Assembly: GCA_963738365.1 (NCBI GenBank) | Contig: CAVTWH010000007.1 | Coordinates: 310,001-374,000, forward strand | Direction of reading: 5' to 3' | From: CAVTWH01 sp963738365 | GTDB taxonomy: Bacteria > Actinomycetota > Actinomycetes > Mycobacteriales > Micromonosporaceae | DNA: 64,000 bases | Shown: piece by piece, positions 1-7,804 of the stretch | Layout of the letters: each line of letters begins with the position of its first letter | Position numbering within the stretch: the stretch's first letter is position 1 | Program-made: the position numbers and the translations under genes | The notes under the pieces: model-generated | The model's input: the letters and a program-made list of their open reading frames with translations, nothing else | Database searches by the model: none | What the model was told of the DNA's origin: nothing

Positions 1-894
1 ACCGGCTACCAGGGCCCGAACGGCAGCGTCCGCGTAGGGCCGAACGGCAGCGTCCGCGTAGGGCCGAACGGCAGCGTCCGCGTAGGGCCGAACGTCAGCG
101 GCCGCCTGGGACAGGATCGCAGCGTCTCCGTGGAGCCGAACGGCGGCGTCCGCGTAGGGCCGAACGGCAGGGGCCGCGCGGGGCCGAGCGGGAGCAACCG
201 TGTTGTGCCGCCGCCCGCGCCCGGGCGGCGCCGACGCTCCGGCTTCGCCGCCGGGCTGCTGTTGCTGGGCCTGCTGGTGCTGGCGACGGCGCTGCTGCTG
301 GGCGCCGGGGCCTGGGTGGTCCGCGGCTCCTACCCCGCCAGCGTGCGGCTGCCCGCCCACCTGGCCGAGCTGACCCTGCTGGACCGGAGCGCCCAGGATC
401 TGACCAACGTCGTGGCCGGCCTCGCCACCGGCGCCGGCGTCCGGCAGGTGGTTGCGGCTGTGTACGCCGGCACCGACCGGCGCCCGGTCTACGTGGTGGC
501 CGCCTCGGGCCTGTTCCTGCGGCCGGAGCGGCAGGCGCGGGCGGCCATGATGGAGTTCACCGCGCTGGGGCTGGTCGTCGCCGGTTCGTCCCCGGCCGAT
601 CCGGGTGCGGCGGGCGGCGTGGCCAGCTGCGCGGTGGGTGAGCCTGACCCGGGACCTGGCGCCTCCCCGGCGCTGGTCGGCTCCGCCAGCCCCGGCGCCA
701 CCGCAGCGGCGACCCCGGCTGCGGGCGCGGCCGGGACGGCAGCGTCAGCGGGTACGCAGACCGCGCCCGGCGTCGTCCTGTGCGCCTGGGCCGACTACGG
801 CAGCTTCGGCGTGGTCGCGGTGCTCGACGGCGGCGACCCGGCGGCCACCGCGGCGCTGCTGCTCACCGTCCGGGCGGCGGTAGAGACGCACTGA
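1..894 (+). CDS. Repeat-bearing single-pass membrane protein, 5' partial
   Basis: The frame is open from base 1, so the start lies outside the window; a GTG at 130 is an internal codon of the repeat rather than a convincing start. The N-terminal part is a hydrophilic octapeptide repeat (GPNGSVRV type), followed by a basic segment (RRRRS) and one strong hydrophobic helix (LLLLGLLVLATALLLGAGAW), which predicts a cytoplasmic N-terminus. The C-terminal domain of about 190 residues includes an Ala/Gly/Pro-rich linker before a closing alpha/beta-like segment that ends at 894. I do not recognise the family. It lies 145 bases upstream of valS on the same strand. Confidence 0.7.
   Translation, partial: TGYQGPNGSVRVGPNGSVRVGPNGSVRVGPNVSGRLGQDRSVSVEPNGGVRVGPNGRGRAGPSGSNRVVPPPAPGRRRRSGFAAGLLLLGLLVLATALLLGAGAWVVRGSYPASVRLPAHLAELTLLDRSAQDLTNVVAGLATGAGVRQVVAAVYAGTDRRPVYVVAASGLFLRPERQARAAMMEFTALGLVVAGSSPADPGAAGGVASCAVGEPDPGPGASPALVGSASPGATAAATPAAGAAGTAASAGTQTAPGVVLCAWADYGSFGVVAVLDGGDPAATAALLLTVRAAVETH
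13..204. repeat. 24-bp in-frame tandem repeat, 8 units
   Basis: Eight consecutive 24-bp units begin at 13, 37, 61, 85, 109, 133, 157 and 181. The first three are nearly identical and later ones diverge. The period is a multiple of three and reads in the frame of the downstream membrane protein, giving the octapeptide GPNGSVRV and variants such as GQDRSVSV. The array continues to within 12 bases of the window edge, so more units may lie upstream. Confidence 0.9.
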
Positions 895-1038
895 CCAGGG
901 CGCGGAGCGCGGCGGCCGGGTGTCGTGGACAGGCGCCGCCGGGGCTGGGCGTGCGCCGCTGAGCAGGGCAGGCGCCGGCACCGCAGCGGGGGGAAACGCC
1001 CGCGCGGCCCGCATCGGGGCACACGTAGACTTTCCACC

Positions 1039-3660
1039 GTGACGACGACACCGCAGACCAGCCACGCATCGCAGGTGAACCTCGCCGCGCAGTACGCGCC
1101 GGCGCAGGTGGAGCAGCCGCGGTACGAGCGCTGGGTAGCGGCGGGGTACTTCGCACCCCGGCCGAACCCGGACAAGCCGTCGTTCGCCATCGTCATCCCG
1201 CCGCCGAACGTGACCGGCTCGCTGCACATCGGCCACGCGCTCGACCACACCATCCAGGACTCGCTGGTGCGCCGGCGGCGGATGCAGGCGTACGAGACGC
1301 TCTGGCTGCCCGGCATGGACCACGCCGGCATTGCCACCCAGAACGTGGTGGAGCGCCAGCTCGCCAAGTTCGACGGGCTGTCCCGGCACGACCTGGGGCG
1401 GGACGCGTTCGTGGCCAGGGTGTGGCAGTGGAAGGCGGAGTCGGGCGGCACGATCCTCGGCCAGATGCGCCGGCTCGGTGACTCGGTGGACTGGTCGCGC
1501 GAGCGGTTCACCATGGACGAGGGGCTGTCCCGGGCCGTTCAGACGATCTTCAAGCGGCTCTTCGACGACGGCCTGATCTACCGCGCCGAGCGGATCATCA
1601 ACTGGTGCCCGCGCTGCCTCACCGCGCTCTCCGACATCGAGGTGGAGCACAGCGACGACGAGGGCGAGCTGGTCTCCATCCGGTACAGCGACGACGTGGT
1701 GGTGGCCACCACCCGGGCCGAGACCATGCTCGGCGACACGGCGGTGGCGGTGCACCCGGACGACGAGCGGTACCGGCACCTGGTGGGTACCGAGGTGGAG
1801 CTGCCGCTGACCGGGCGGCGCATCCCGATCGTGGCGGACGCCTACGTGGACCCGAGCTTCGGTACCGGCGCGGTCAAGGTGACCCCGGCGCACGACCCCA
1901 ACGACTTCGAGATCGGCCAGCGGCACAACCTGCCCAACCTGACCGTGATGGACGAGCGCGGCATCATCACCGCGCACGGGCCGTTCCAGGGGCTCGACCG
2001 GTTCGAGGCCCGCCCGGCGGTGGTCGGTGCGCTGCGCGAGCTCGGTCTCGTGGTGGCCGAGAAGCGGCCGTACCTGCACGCGGTGGGGCACTGCTCGCGC
2101 TGCCAGACGGTGGTGGAGCCGCGGCTGTCGCTGCAGTGGTTCGTCAACACCGGGCCGCTGGCCAAGGCGGCCGGTGACGCGGTGCGGGACGGCCGGGTCC
2201 GGGTGGAGCCGGTGGAGCTGGAGAAGCGGTACTTCGCCTGGGTGGACAACATGCACGACTGGTGCATCTCCCGGCAGCTGTGGTGGGGGCACCGCATCCC
2301 GGTGTGGTACGGCCCGGACGGCGAGGTGCGCTGTGTCGGCCCGGACGAGCAGCCGCCCGGCGGCTCGCCCGAGGCGGCTGCGGCGGCCGGCTGGCGGCAG
2401 GACGAGGACGTGCTGGACACCTGGTTCTCCAGCGCGTTGTGGCCGTTCTCCACGCTGGGCTGGCCGGAGCGCACCCCGGACCTGGAGCGCTTCTACCCGA
2501 CCAGCGTGCTGGTCACCGGGTACGACATCCTGTTCTTCTGGGTGGCCCGGATGATGATGTTCGGCCTGTACGCGATGGACGGGGTGCAGCCGTTCGACGT
2601 GGTGGCCCTGCACGGGCTGGTGCGTGACCAGTTCGGCAAGAAGATGTCGAAGTCGTCGGGTACCCAGGTGGATCCGCTGGACTGGATCGAGCGCTTCGGC
2701 GCCGACGCCACCCGGTTCACCCTGATCCGGGGCGCCAACCCGGGCTCGGACGTGCCGGTCGCCGAAGAGTGGTGCCAGGGCTCCCGCAACTTCTGCAACA
2801 AGCTCTGGAACGCCACCCGGTTCGCGCTGCTCAACGGCGCCACCACCGACGGCCCGCTGCCCGAGCCGGGGCAGCTGTCCACGGTGGACCGGTGGATCCT
2901 GTCCCGGCTACAGCGCGTCACCGCCGAGGTGGACGAGCAGTTCGAGCGGTTCGAGTTCGCCAAGGTCGCGGACGCCCTGTACCACTTCGCCTGGGACGAG
3001 GTCTGCGACTGGTACCTGGAGCTGGCCAAGCCGGTGATCGGCGAGTCGGCGGCCACCCGGCGGGTCCTCGGGCACGTCCTCGATCGGCTGCTCAAGCTGC
3101 TGCACCCGATGATCCCGTTCGTCACCGACGAGCTGTGGACCGCGCTGACCGGCGACGAGTCGGTGGTCATCGCGGCCTGGCCGACGGTGGACCGGCGGCT
3201 GGTCGACGCCGCCGCCGAAAACGAGATCGCCGGGCTGCAGAAGGTCGTCACCGAGGTCCGCCGGTTCCGCTCCGACCAGGGGCTGCGCCCCGGGCAGCGG
3301 GTGCACGCCCGGCTCGACGGGCTCGGCGGTCTGGCCGCGCACGAGTCGCTGATCCGTTCGCTGGCCCGCCTCGACGACCCGGCCGCCGACTTCGCGCCTA
3401 CCGCCACGCTGACCGTCACCGGCGGCGTCGCGGTGGCCCTGGACACCCGGGGCAGCATCGACCTGGACGCCGAACGGAGCCGGCTCACCAAGGACCTCGC
3501 CGCTGCGGTCAAGGAGCAGGACGCCGCCCGGGCCAAGCTGGGCAACGCCGAGTTCCTGGCCAAGGCGCCGGAGCCGGTGGTGGAGAAGATCCGTGGCCGG
3601 CTGGCCGCTGCCGAGGCCGAGCTGGCCCGCATCGCCGCTGCCCTGGAGTCGCTGGGGTGA
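1039..3660 (+). CDS. valS: Valyl-tRNA synthetase
   Basis: Class Ia aminoacyl-tRNA synthetase that charges tRNA-Val in the cytoplasm. The HIGH motif is in the segment SLHIGHALDH near residue 60 and the KMSKS loop (GKKMSKSSGTQ) is near residue 535. An editing domain lies between them, followed by an anticodon-binding domain and a C-terminal coiled-coil arm (VKEQDAARAKLGNAEFLAKAP). I place the start at GTG 1039 (MTTTPQTSHASQ); the open frame goes further upstream but that sequence is low-complexity and unlike the family. At 873 aa it has the usual length. folC follows after 30 bases, so the two are probably cotranscribed. No T-box motif is seen upstream, unlike ileS in this window. Confidence 0.97.
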   Translation: MTTTPQTSHASQVNLAAQYAPAQVEQPRYERWVAAGYFAPRPNPDKPSFAIVIPPPNVTGSLHIGHALDHTIQDSLVRRRRMQAYETLWLPGMDHAGIATQNVVERQLAKFDGLSRHDLGRDAFVARVWQWKAESGGTILGQMRRLGDSVDWSRERFTMDEGLSRAVQTIFKRLFDDGLIYRAERIINWCPRCLTALSDIEVEHSDDEGELVSIRYSDDVVVATTRAETMLGDTAVAVHPDDERYRHLVGTEVELPLTGRRIPIVADAYVDPSFGTGAVKVTPAHDPNDFEIGQRHNLPNLTVMDERGIITAHGPFQGLDRFEARPAVVGALRELGLVVAEKRPYLHAVGHCSRCQTVVEPRLSLQWFVNTGPLAKAAGDAVRDGRVRVEPVELEKRYFAWVDNMHDWCISRQLWWGHRIPVWYGPDGEVRCVGPDEQPPGGSPEAAAAAGWRQDEDVLDTWFSSALWPFSTLGWPERTPDLERFYPTSVLVTGYDILFFWVARMMMFGLYAMDGVQPFDVVALHGLVRDQFGKKMSKSSGTQVDPLDWIERFGADATRFTLIRGANPGSDVPVAEEWCQGSRNFCNKLWNATRFALLNGATTDGPLPEPGQLSTVDRWILSRLQRVTAEVDEQFERFEFAKVADALYHFAWDEVCDWYLELAKPVIGESAATRRVLGHVLDRLLKLLHPMIPFVTDELWTALTGDESVVIAAWPTVDRRLVDAAAENEIAGLQKVVTEVRRFRSDQGLRPGQRVHARLDGLGGLAAHESLIRSLARLDDPAADFAPTATLTVTGGVAVALDTRGSIDLDAERSRLTKDLAAAVKEQDAARAKLGNAEFLAKAPEPVVEKIRGRLAAAEAELARIAAALESLG

Positions 3661-3690
3661 TCTGCCCGTCGCACAGCTGGGGGAGTCTCC

Positions 3691-5019
3691 ATGGCCGATG
3701 AGTTCCAGCAGGTCAACGCCGAGTTGGAGGCGCGGGGCTTCACCCGGATGGAGTTCGACCTGTCGAAGATCGAAGCCCTGCTCGATCTGTTGGGTACGCC
3801 GCAGCGCGGGTACCCGGCGATCCACCTCACCGGGACCAACGGCAAGACCTCCACCGCGCGGATGATCGACTCGCTGCTGCGCGCGCACGGGCTGCGTACC
3901 GGCCGGTACACCAGCCCGCACCTGGAGACGGTGCGGGAACGGATCGCGCTGGACGGGGAGCCGGTGGACGAGCGGCGGTTCGTGGCCGCCTACCGCGAGG
4001 TGGCGCCGGTGGCCGAACTGGTCGACCGCAAGTACCCGGAGCCGCTCACCTACTTCGACGTCACCACGGCGATGGCCTTCGCCGCGTTCGCCGACGCCCC
4101 GGTCGACGTGGCCGTGGTGGAGGTGGGGCTGGGCGGCGCCGACGACGCCACCAACGTGCTGCACGCCGGTACCTGCGTGATCACCCCGATCGGGCTGGAC
4201 CATACCGAGTTCCTCGGGGACACCCTGGCCGACATCGCCGACGCCAAGGCCGGCATCATCCACAGTGGAGCGACGCTGGTCTGCGCCGTGCAGGACCCGG
4301 AGGCGATCGAGCCGATCCTGCGCCGCTGCGCCGAGGTGGGCGCCACCATCGCCCGGGAGGGCGCCGAGTTCGGGGTGCTGGAGCGCTCGCTCGCGGTCGG
4401 CGGCCAGGTGCTGTCGCTGCAGGGGCTGGGCGGCCGGTACGACGAGATTTTCCTGCCCCTGCACGGCGAGCACCAGGCACAGAACGCCGTCCTGGCGCTG
4501 GCCGCCGTCGAGGCGTTCCTGGGCGCCGGGTCGGCCCGGGCGCTGGACCCCGAGGCGGTCCGGGAGGGCTTCGCCGGTACCAGCTCGCCCGGCCGGCTGG
4601 AGCGGGTACGCAGCGCGCCGACCATCCTGCTGGACGCCGCGCACAACCCGCACGGGATGGCCGCCACGGTGGCCGCGCTGCAGCAGGAGTTCAGCTTCCG
4701 GCGGCTGGTGGTGGTCCTCGCCATGCTCGCCGACAAGGACGTCGACAGCGTGCTCGAACTGCTCGAACCGGTCGCCGACTACGTGGTCGCCACCCGGAAT
4801 ACCTCACCCCGGGCGCTGTCCGCGGCCGCCCTGGCCGAGCGCGCCGCCGAGATCCTCGCCCCGGAACGGGTGGTGCTGGAGCCGGAGCTGCCGGACGCCA
4901 TCGCCGCCGCTGTCGCGCTGGCCGAGGAGGACCTTGACGGCGAGATGGGTGGGGTGGGCGTCCTGATCACCGGCTCGGTGGTGACCGTGGCCGACGCGCG
5001 GAAGCTGTTCCGCCGGTGA
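3691..5019 (+). CDS. folC: Folylpolyglutamate synthase / dihydrofolate synthase
   Basis: Mur-ligase-type ATP-dependent enzyme that adds glutamate to folates (and in many bacteria to dihydropteroate). The P-loop reads HLTGTNGKTSTARM near residue 50. The family signature continues with TSPHLETVRERI and, in the C-terminal half, LLDAAHNPHGM. At 442 aa it has normal length. ATG at 3691 follows a GGGGGAGT-like ribosome binding site. It sits between valS and a DUF4233 gene, a common actinobacterial order, and its TGA overlaps the GTG of the next gene. Confidence 0.96.
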   Translation: MADEFQQVNAELEARGFTRMEFDLSKIEALLDLLGTPQRGYPAIHLTGTNGKTSTARMIDSLLRAHGLRTGRYTSPHLETVRERIALDGEPVDERRFVAAYREVAPVAELVDRKYPEPLTYFDVTTAMAFAAFADAPVDVAVVEVGLGGADDATNVLHAGTCVITPIGLDHTEFLGDTLADIADAKAGIIHSGATLVCAVQDPEAIEPILRRCAEVGATIAREGAEFGVLERSLAVGGQVLSLQGLGGRYDEIFLPLHGEHQAQNAVLALAAVEAFLGAGSARALDPEAVREGFAGTSSPGRLERVRSAPTILLDAAHNPHGMAATVAALQQEFSFRRLVVVLAMLADKDVDSVLELLEPVADYVVATRNTSPRALSAAALAERAAEILAPERVVLEPELPDAIAAAVALAEEDLDGEMGGVGVLITGSVVTVADARKLFRR

Positions 5020-5435
5020 CCGCGCCACCGGACGGCGACGACGAGCGCCCCGACCCGCAGCCGCCGACCGATCCGGAGGAATCCGCCGAGGTCCGGTCGG
5101 GGTTGGCCAACCCGGTCGCGGCGGTTCGGGGCGTCGGGGCGGGCGCGCTGGTCATCGAGGCGCTCGTGCTGCTGCTCGCGGTGGTACCGCTGACCAGGCT
5201 GGACACCCGGGCCACCGGCTGGGCGGTCGCCTCCGTGGTGGCGCTCTGCCTGGCCTGCGTGGCGCTGGCCGGGCTGCTGCGGCACGGCTGGGCGTGGAGC
5301 GCCGCGACCGTGCTGCAGGCGCTCATCTGCCTGTGCGGCTTCTACCACCTGATGCTGCTGGTCATGGGGGTCATCTTCGGCGGCGTGTGGGTGTACGTAC
5401 TGTCGGTGCGGCGCAGCGTGCTCAGCGGGCGTTAG
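5016..5435 (+). CDS. DUF4233 domain membrane protein
   Basis: Small membrane protein of 139 aa. It has an acidic, Pro-rich cytoplasmic N-terminus (about 40 residues) and then four hydrophobic segments from GAGALVIEALVLLLAVVPL to the C-terminus. The GTG start overlaps the folC stop by four bases, indicating translational coupling. DUF4233 proteins are regularly found between folC and ndk in actinobacteria; their function is unknown. The stop overlaps the convergent VOC gene by four bases. Confidence 0.85.
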   Translation: MTAPPDGDDERPDPQPPTDPEESAEVRSGLANPVAAVRGVGAGALVIEALVLLLAVVPLTRLDTRATGWAVASVVALCLACVALAGLLRHGWAWSAATVLQALICLCGFYHLMLLVMGVIFGGVWVYVLSVRRSVLSGR

Positions 5436-6895
5436 TCGCCGGCCGGCTGCTCGGGCGGCAGGTCCCAGCGGATCACGGCCAGCCCGTGCCCGTCCGGGTC
5501 GCGGAACGCCGCCGACCACAGCTCCAGGTCGTGGTAGCGGCTGACCCGGCGCGGCTCGTGCACGAAGCGCACGCCGCGCTCGCGCAGCGCATCGTAGGCC
5601 GCCTGGACGTTCTCCACTTCGAGCATCACGTGGATCAGCGCGCCGCGCCACACCCGGCGCTGGCGGTCGACGTTGAGTCGCACGTAGGCGTCGCCGGACT
5701 GCAGGATGGCCTGCTTGTCACCGATGTGTACCTGGACCAGGCCGAGCTGGTCGCGGTAGAACCCGACGGCCGCGCCGAGGTTGTGCACGGTCAGTTCGGC
5801 GCTGGTCTCCGGCTCGGCCGCCTCGCTGCCGGGCGGCGGGCTGACCTTCTGGTACGCCTGGGAGATCTGCTCCGGCCCGGCCGTGTCGGCGGCCGGCATG
5901 GCCAGCGCGGCCGGTCGGGCCGGGATGAGTCGCAGGATGCGCGGCGGCGACGGCCGGCGCGGGGCGGCCCCGTTGATCACCGGGCGTCCGGAGTCCGGGG
6001 CGTCGCCGCGCGGGCCGTCGCCGTCCGGCGCGCTGCGCTGCCCGGGCAGGCCCGACGGCCGACCGGTCTCGTCGGCCCGGGAACCGTTCGGCGCGGGGTC
6101 CAGGGTCAGCGGGTACGGGGTGAGTCCGGCGGCCAGCGTGGGGTTGGGCGGCTCGGTGTCGTCGGCGGGCGGGCGGGGCCGGGGCGAAGGGCGCCGACGC
6201 GCAGCCGCGCCCGGCTGCCGGGCGGCCTCCGTGCTCTCCCCGGCGGTGGCCTCGGCACCGTTCCCCGGAGCCACCGGCCCGGGTGCCATGGTGTCGGCGG
6301 CCGTGCTCTCCGCCCCCTGCGGCTCGGCCAGCCCGGTCTCCGGGGCGGCGCTGGGCCGCGGGCGCGGACGGGGCCGGCTGGAGCGCTCCGCGGACTCGGC
6401 CGCCTCGTTGTCGTGCGCGCCCTGGCCGGGCAGCTCGTTCGTACCGGCGAGGCGGGTGGGGCGCGGCGGGCCGGCGGTGAACCTGTCCCCCCGGGGGCCG
6501 CCCCGGCCGGCCGGGGTGAGGTCCAGCTCGATGAACGAGCTGGACCCGGGCTGGGTGAGCGGCGTGGTGAGCGGGCCGGCCGGTGTCTCGGGCGCCGGGG
6601 CGGTGGCGGGGACCTGTGCGGTGCCCACCGGAGCGGCGTCCGGCACGGGCTGCGCGCCGACCGGCTCGATCAGCACGCTGGAGGCGCGCCGGGGCAGGGT
6701 GAAGCCGCCGGGATTGAACCGGGAGACCAGGTAGAGCACGACGCCGCCGCCGATGAGCGCCACGCCGAGGGCGGTGAGCACCCAGGAGCCGGCGCCGACG
6801 CTCGCCGACAGTACGAACGCACCGAGCACCACCAGGACACCGGTGGCGAGCCACCGGCCTGCGGTGACCTTGCCCGGCCGATCCGTCGTCGCCAC
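5432..6895 (-). CDS. Membrane-anchored protein with C-terminal VOC (glyoxalase-fold) domain
   Basis: The start is GTG at 6895 (VATTDRPGKVTAGRW), preceded by GGGAGG at good spacing; the open frame runs further upstream but only as low-quality sequence. Two hydrophobic helices lie at residues about 15-60 (WLATGVLVVLGAFVLSASVG and WVLTALGVALIGGGVVLYLV). A disordered Pro/Ala/Arg-rich linker of about 290 residues follows. The last about 125 residues form a VOC fold (ELTVHNLGAAVGFYRDQLGL through HVMLEVENVQAAYDALRERG to FRDPDGHGLAVI). VOC domains serve in glyoxalase, dioxygenase or drug-binding proteins; the substrate here cannot be told. It is convergent with the DUF4233 gene and its promoter faces ndk. 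Confidence 0.8.
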   Translation of the reverse strand: MATTDRPGKVTAGRWLATGVLVVLGAFVLSASVGAGSWVLTALGVALIGGGVVLYLVSRFNPGGFTLPRRASSVLIEPVGAQPVPDAAPVGTAQVPATAPAPETPAGPLTTPLTQPGSSSFIELDLTPAGRGGPRGDRFTAGPPRPTRLAGTNELPGQGAHDNEAAESAERSSRPRPRPRPSAAPETGLAEPQGAESTAADTMAPGPVAPGNGAEATAGESTEAARQPGAAARRRPSPRPRPPADDTEPPNPTLAAGLTPYPLTLDPAPNGSRADETGRPSGLPGQRSAPDGDGPRGDAPDSGRPVINGAAPRRPSPPRILRLIPARPAALAMPAADTAGPEQISQAYQKVSPPPGSEAAEPETSAELTVHNLGAAVGFYRDQLGLVQVHIGDKQAILQSGDAYVRLNVDRQRRVWRGALIHVMLEVENVQAAYDALRERGVRFVHEPRRVSRYHDLELWSAAFRDPDGHGLAVIRWDLPPEQPAGD

Positions 6896-7124
6896 CCGTG
6901 ACCTCCCATGCGGGGGCGAGCGGCCGCTCGACCCGTTTGTGCCCTGCCCGAGGGTTATCCGCCAGGCTAGGCGGATTGCGGGTGGCCAGACAAGGGGGCC
7001 GGTGCGCCAAGCGACAAGCGGTCCGCGATACGACAGGGCGGCCGGTGCGCCGGGCGTCGAGGGGGCCGGTGCGCCGGACACACGCGGCTGGATAGGCTCG
7101 GGCGGACACCAGAGGGGGACCGTC

Positions 7125-7538
7125 GTGACCGAGCGGACGCTCGTACTCATCAAGCCGGACGCGGTGCGCCGGGGGCTGGTCGGGGAGATCCTCGGCCGGT
7201 TCGAGCGCAAGGGCCTGGCGGTCGACGCGCTGGTCCTGCGTACCATGTCGGCGCAGCTGGCCGACGAGCACTACGCCGAGCACGTGGAGAAGGCGTTCTA
7301 TCCGCCGCTGAAGGAGTTCATGACCAGCGGGCCGCTGGTCGCCACGATCCTCTCCGGTGACCAGGCGATCGAGGTGGTACGCGCGTTGATCGGCGTCACC
7401 GACGGGCGTCGGGCGGCCGCCGGTACGGTGCGCGGCGACCTGTCACTGTCCAACCGGGAGAACCTGGTGCACGCCTCGGACTCCCCGGACAGCGCCAAGC
7501 GGGAGATCGCCCTGTGGTTCCCCGAGCTGGCCAGCTGA
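7125..7538 (+). CDS. ndk: Nucleoside-diphosphate kinase
   Basis: Transfers the gamma-phosphate of ATP to NDPs through a phosphohistidine. The start is GTG 7125 (TERTLVLIKPDAVRRGL) behind an AGAGGGGG ribosome binding site. The catalytic segment reads NLVHASDSPDSAKRE, where the His is the phosphorylated residue. At 137 aa it has the usual length. An inverted repeat CTGAG/CTCAG spans the stop codon region (7533-7559) and could be a weak terminator ahead of the ileS leader. Confidence 0.97.
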   Translation: MTERTLVLIKPDAVRRGLVGEILGRFERKGLAVDALVLRTMSAQLADEHYAEHVEKAFYPPLKEFMTSGPLVATILSGDQAIEVVRALIGVTDGRRAAAGTVRGDLSLSNRENLVHASDSPDSAKREIALWFPELAS

Positions 7539-7595
7539 GCCGGCCGAGGTAACTCAGCTGAGCGCGCCGGGCCCGGCGCGCTACGCTATGCGCTA

Positions 7596-7798
7596 CAGGC
7601 ATCGACCCGGCTATCACCGGTGAGCCTCCGGAAGAACAGCGGCCCACCGGCCGCCCAGTAGAACCGGACGGGTTCGGCCCGTCACAGCCGGCCAACGAGC
7701 GGGCGGCCAGCACCACCGGCCGCCAAGCGGGGTGGTACCGCGGGCGCGCACAACCGGCGCGCTCGTCCTCGCGTTGCAGGATCACGCAGCGCAAGGAG
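7596..7798 (+). promoter_or_regulatory. Short T-box riboswitch controlling ileS (isoleucine)
   Basis: The leader contains the T-box core GGGGTGGTACCGCGGG at 7729-7744, with the UGGU bulge that pairs with the tRNA acceptor end. About 115 bases upstream a very short stem (7598-7626; inner CCGG/CCGG arms) presents the loop CTATCA, where ATC at 7613-7615 is an isoleucine specifier codon. The ribosome binding site AAGGAGAG lies at 7793-7798, directly after the T-box domain, and no U-run terminator is visible. This fits the ultrashort, translation-controlling ileS T-boxes known from actinobacteria: uncharged tRNA-Ile would expose the ribosome binding site. Confidence 0.88.
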
Positions 7799-7804
7799 AG
7801 TCCC

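Noticed and set aside
13..204. CRISPR-like array
   Set aside because: No spacers; contiguous in-frame coding repeat.
894..1038. T-box before valS
   Set aside because: No GGTGGTACCGCG-type core or specifier stem found.
745..2613. 622-codon open frame on the minus strand
   Set aside because: Antisense shadow of valS; Arg/His/Pro-rich with no family features.
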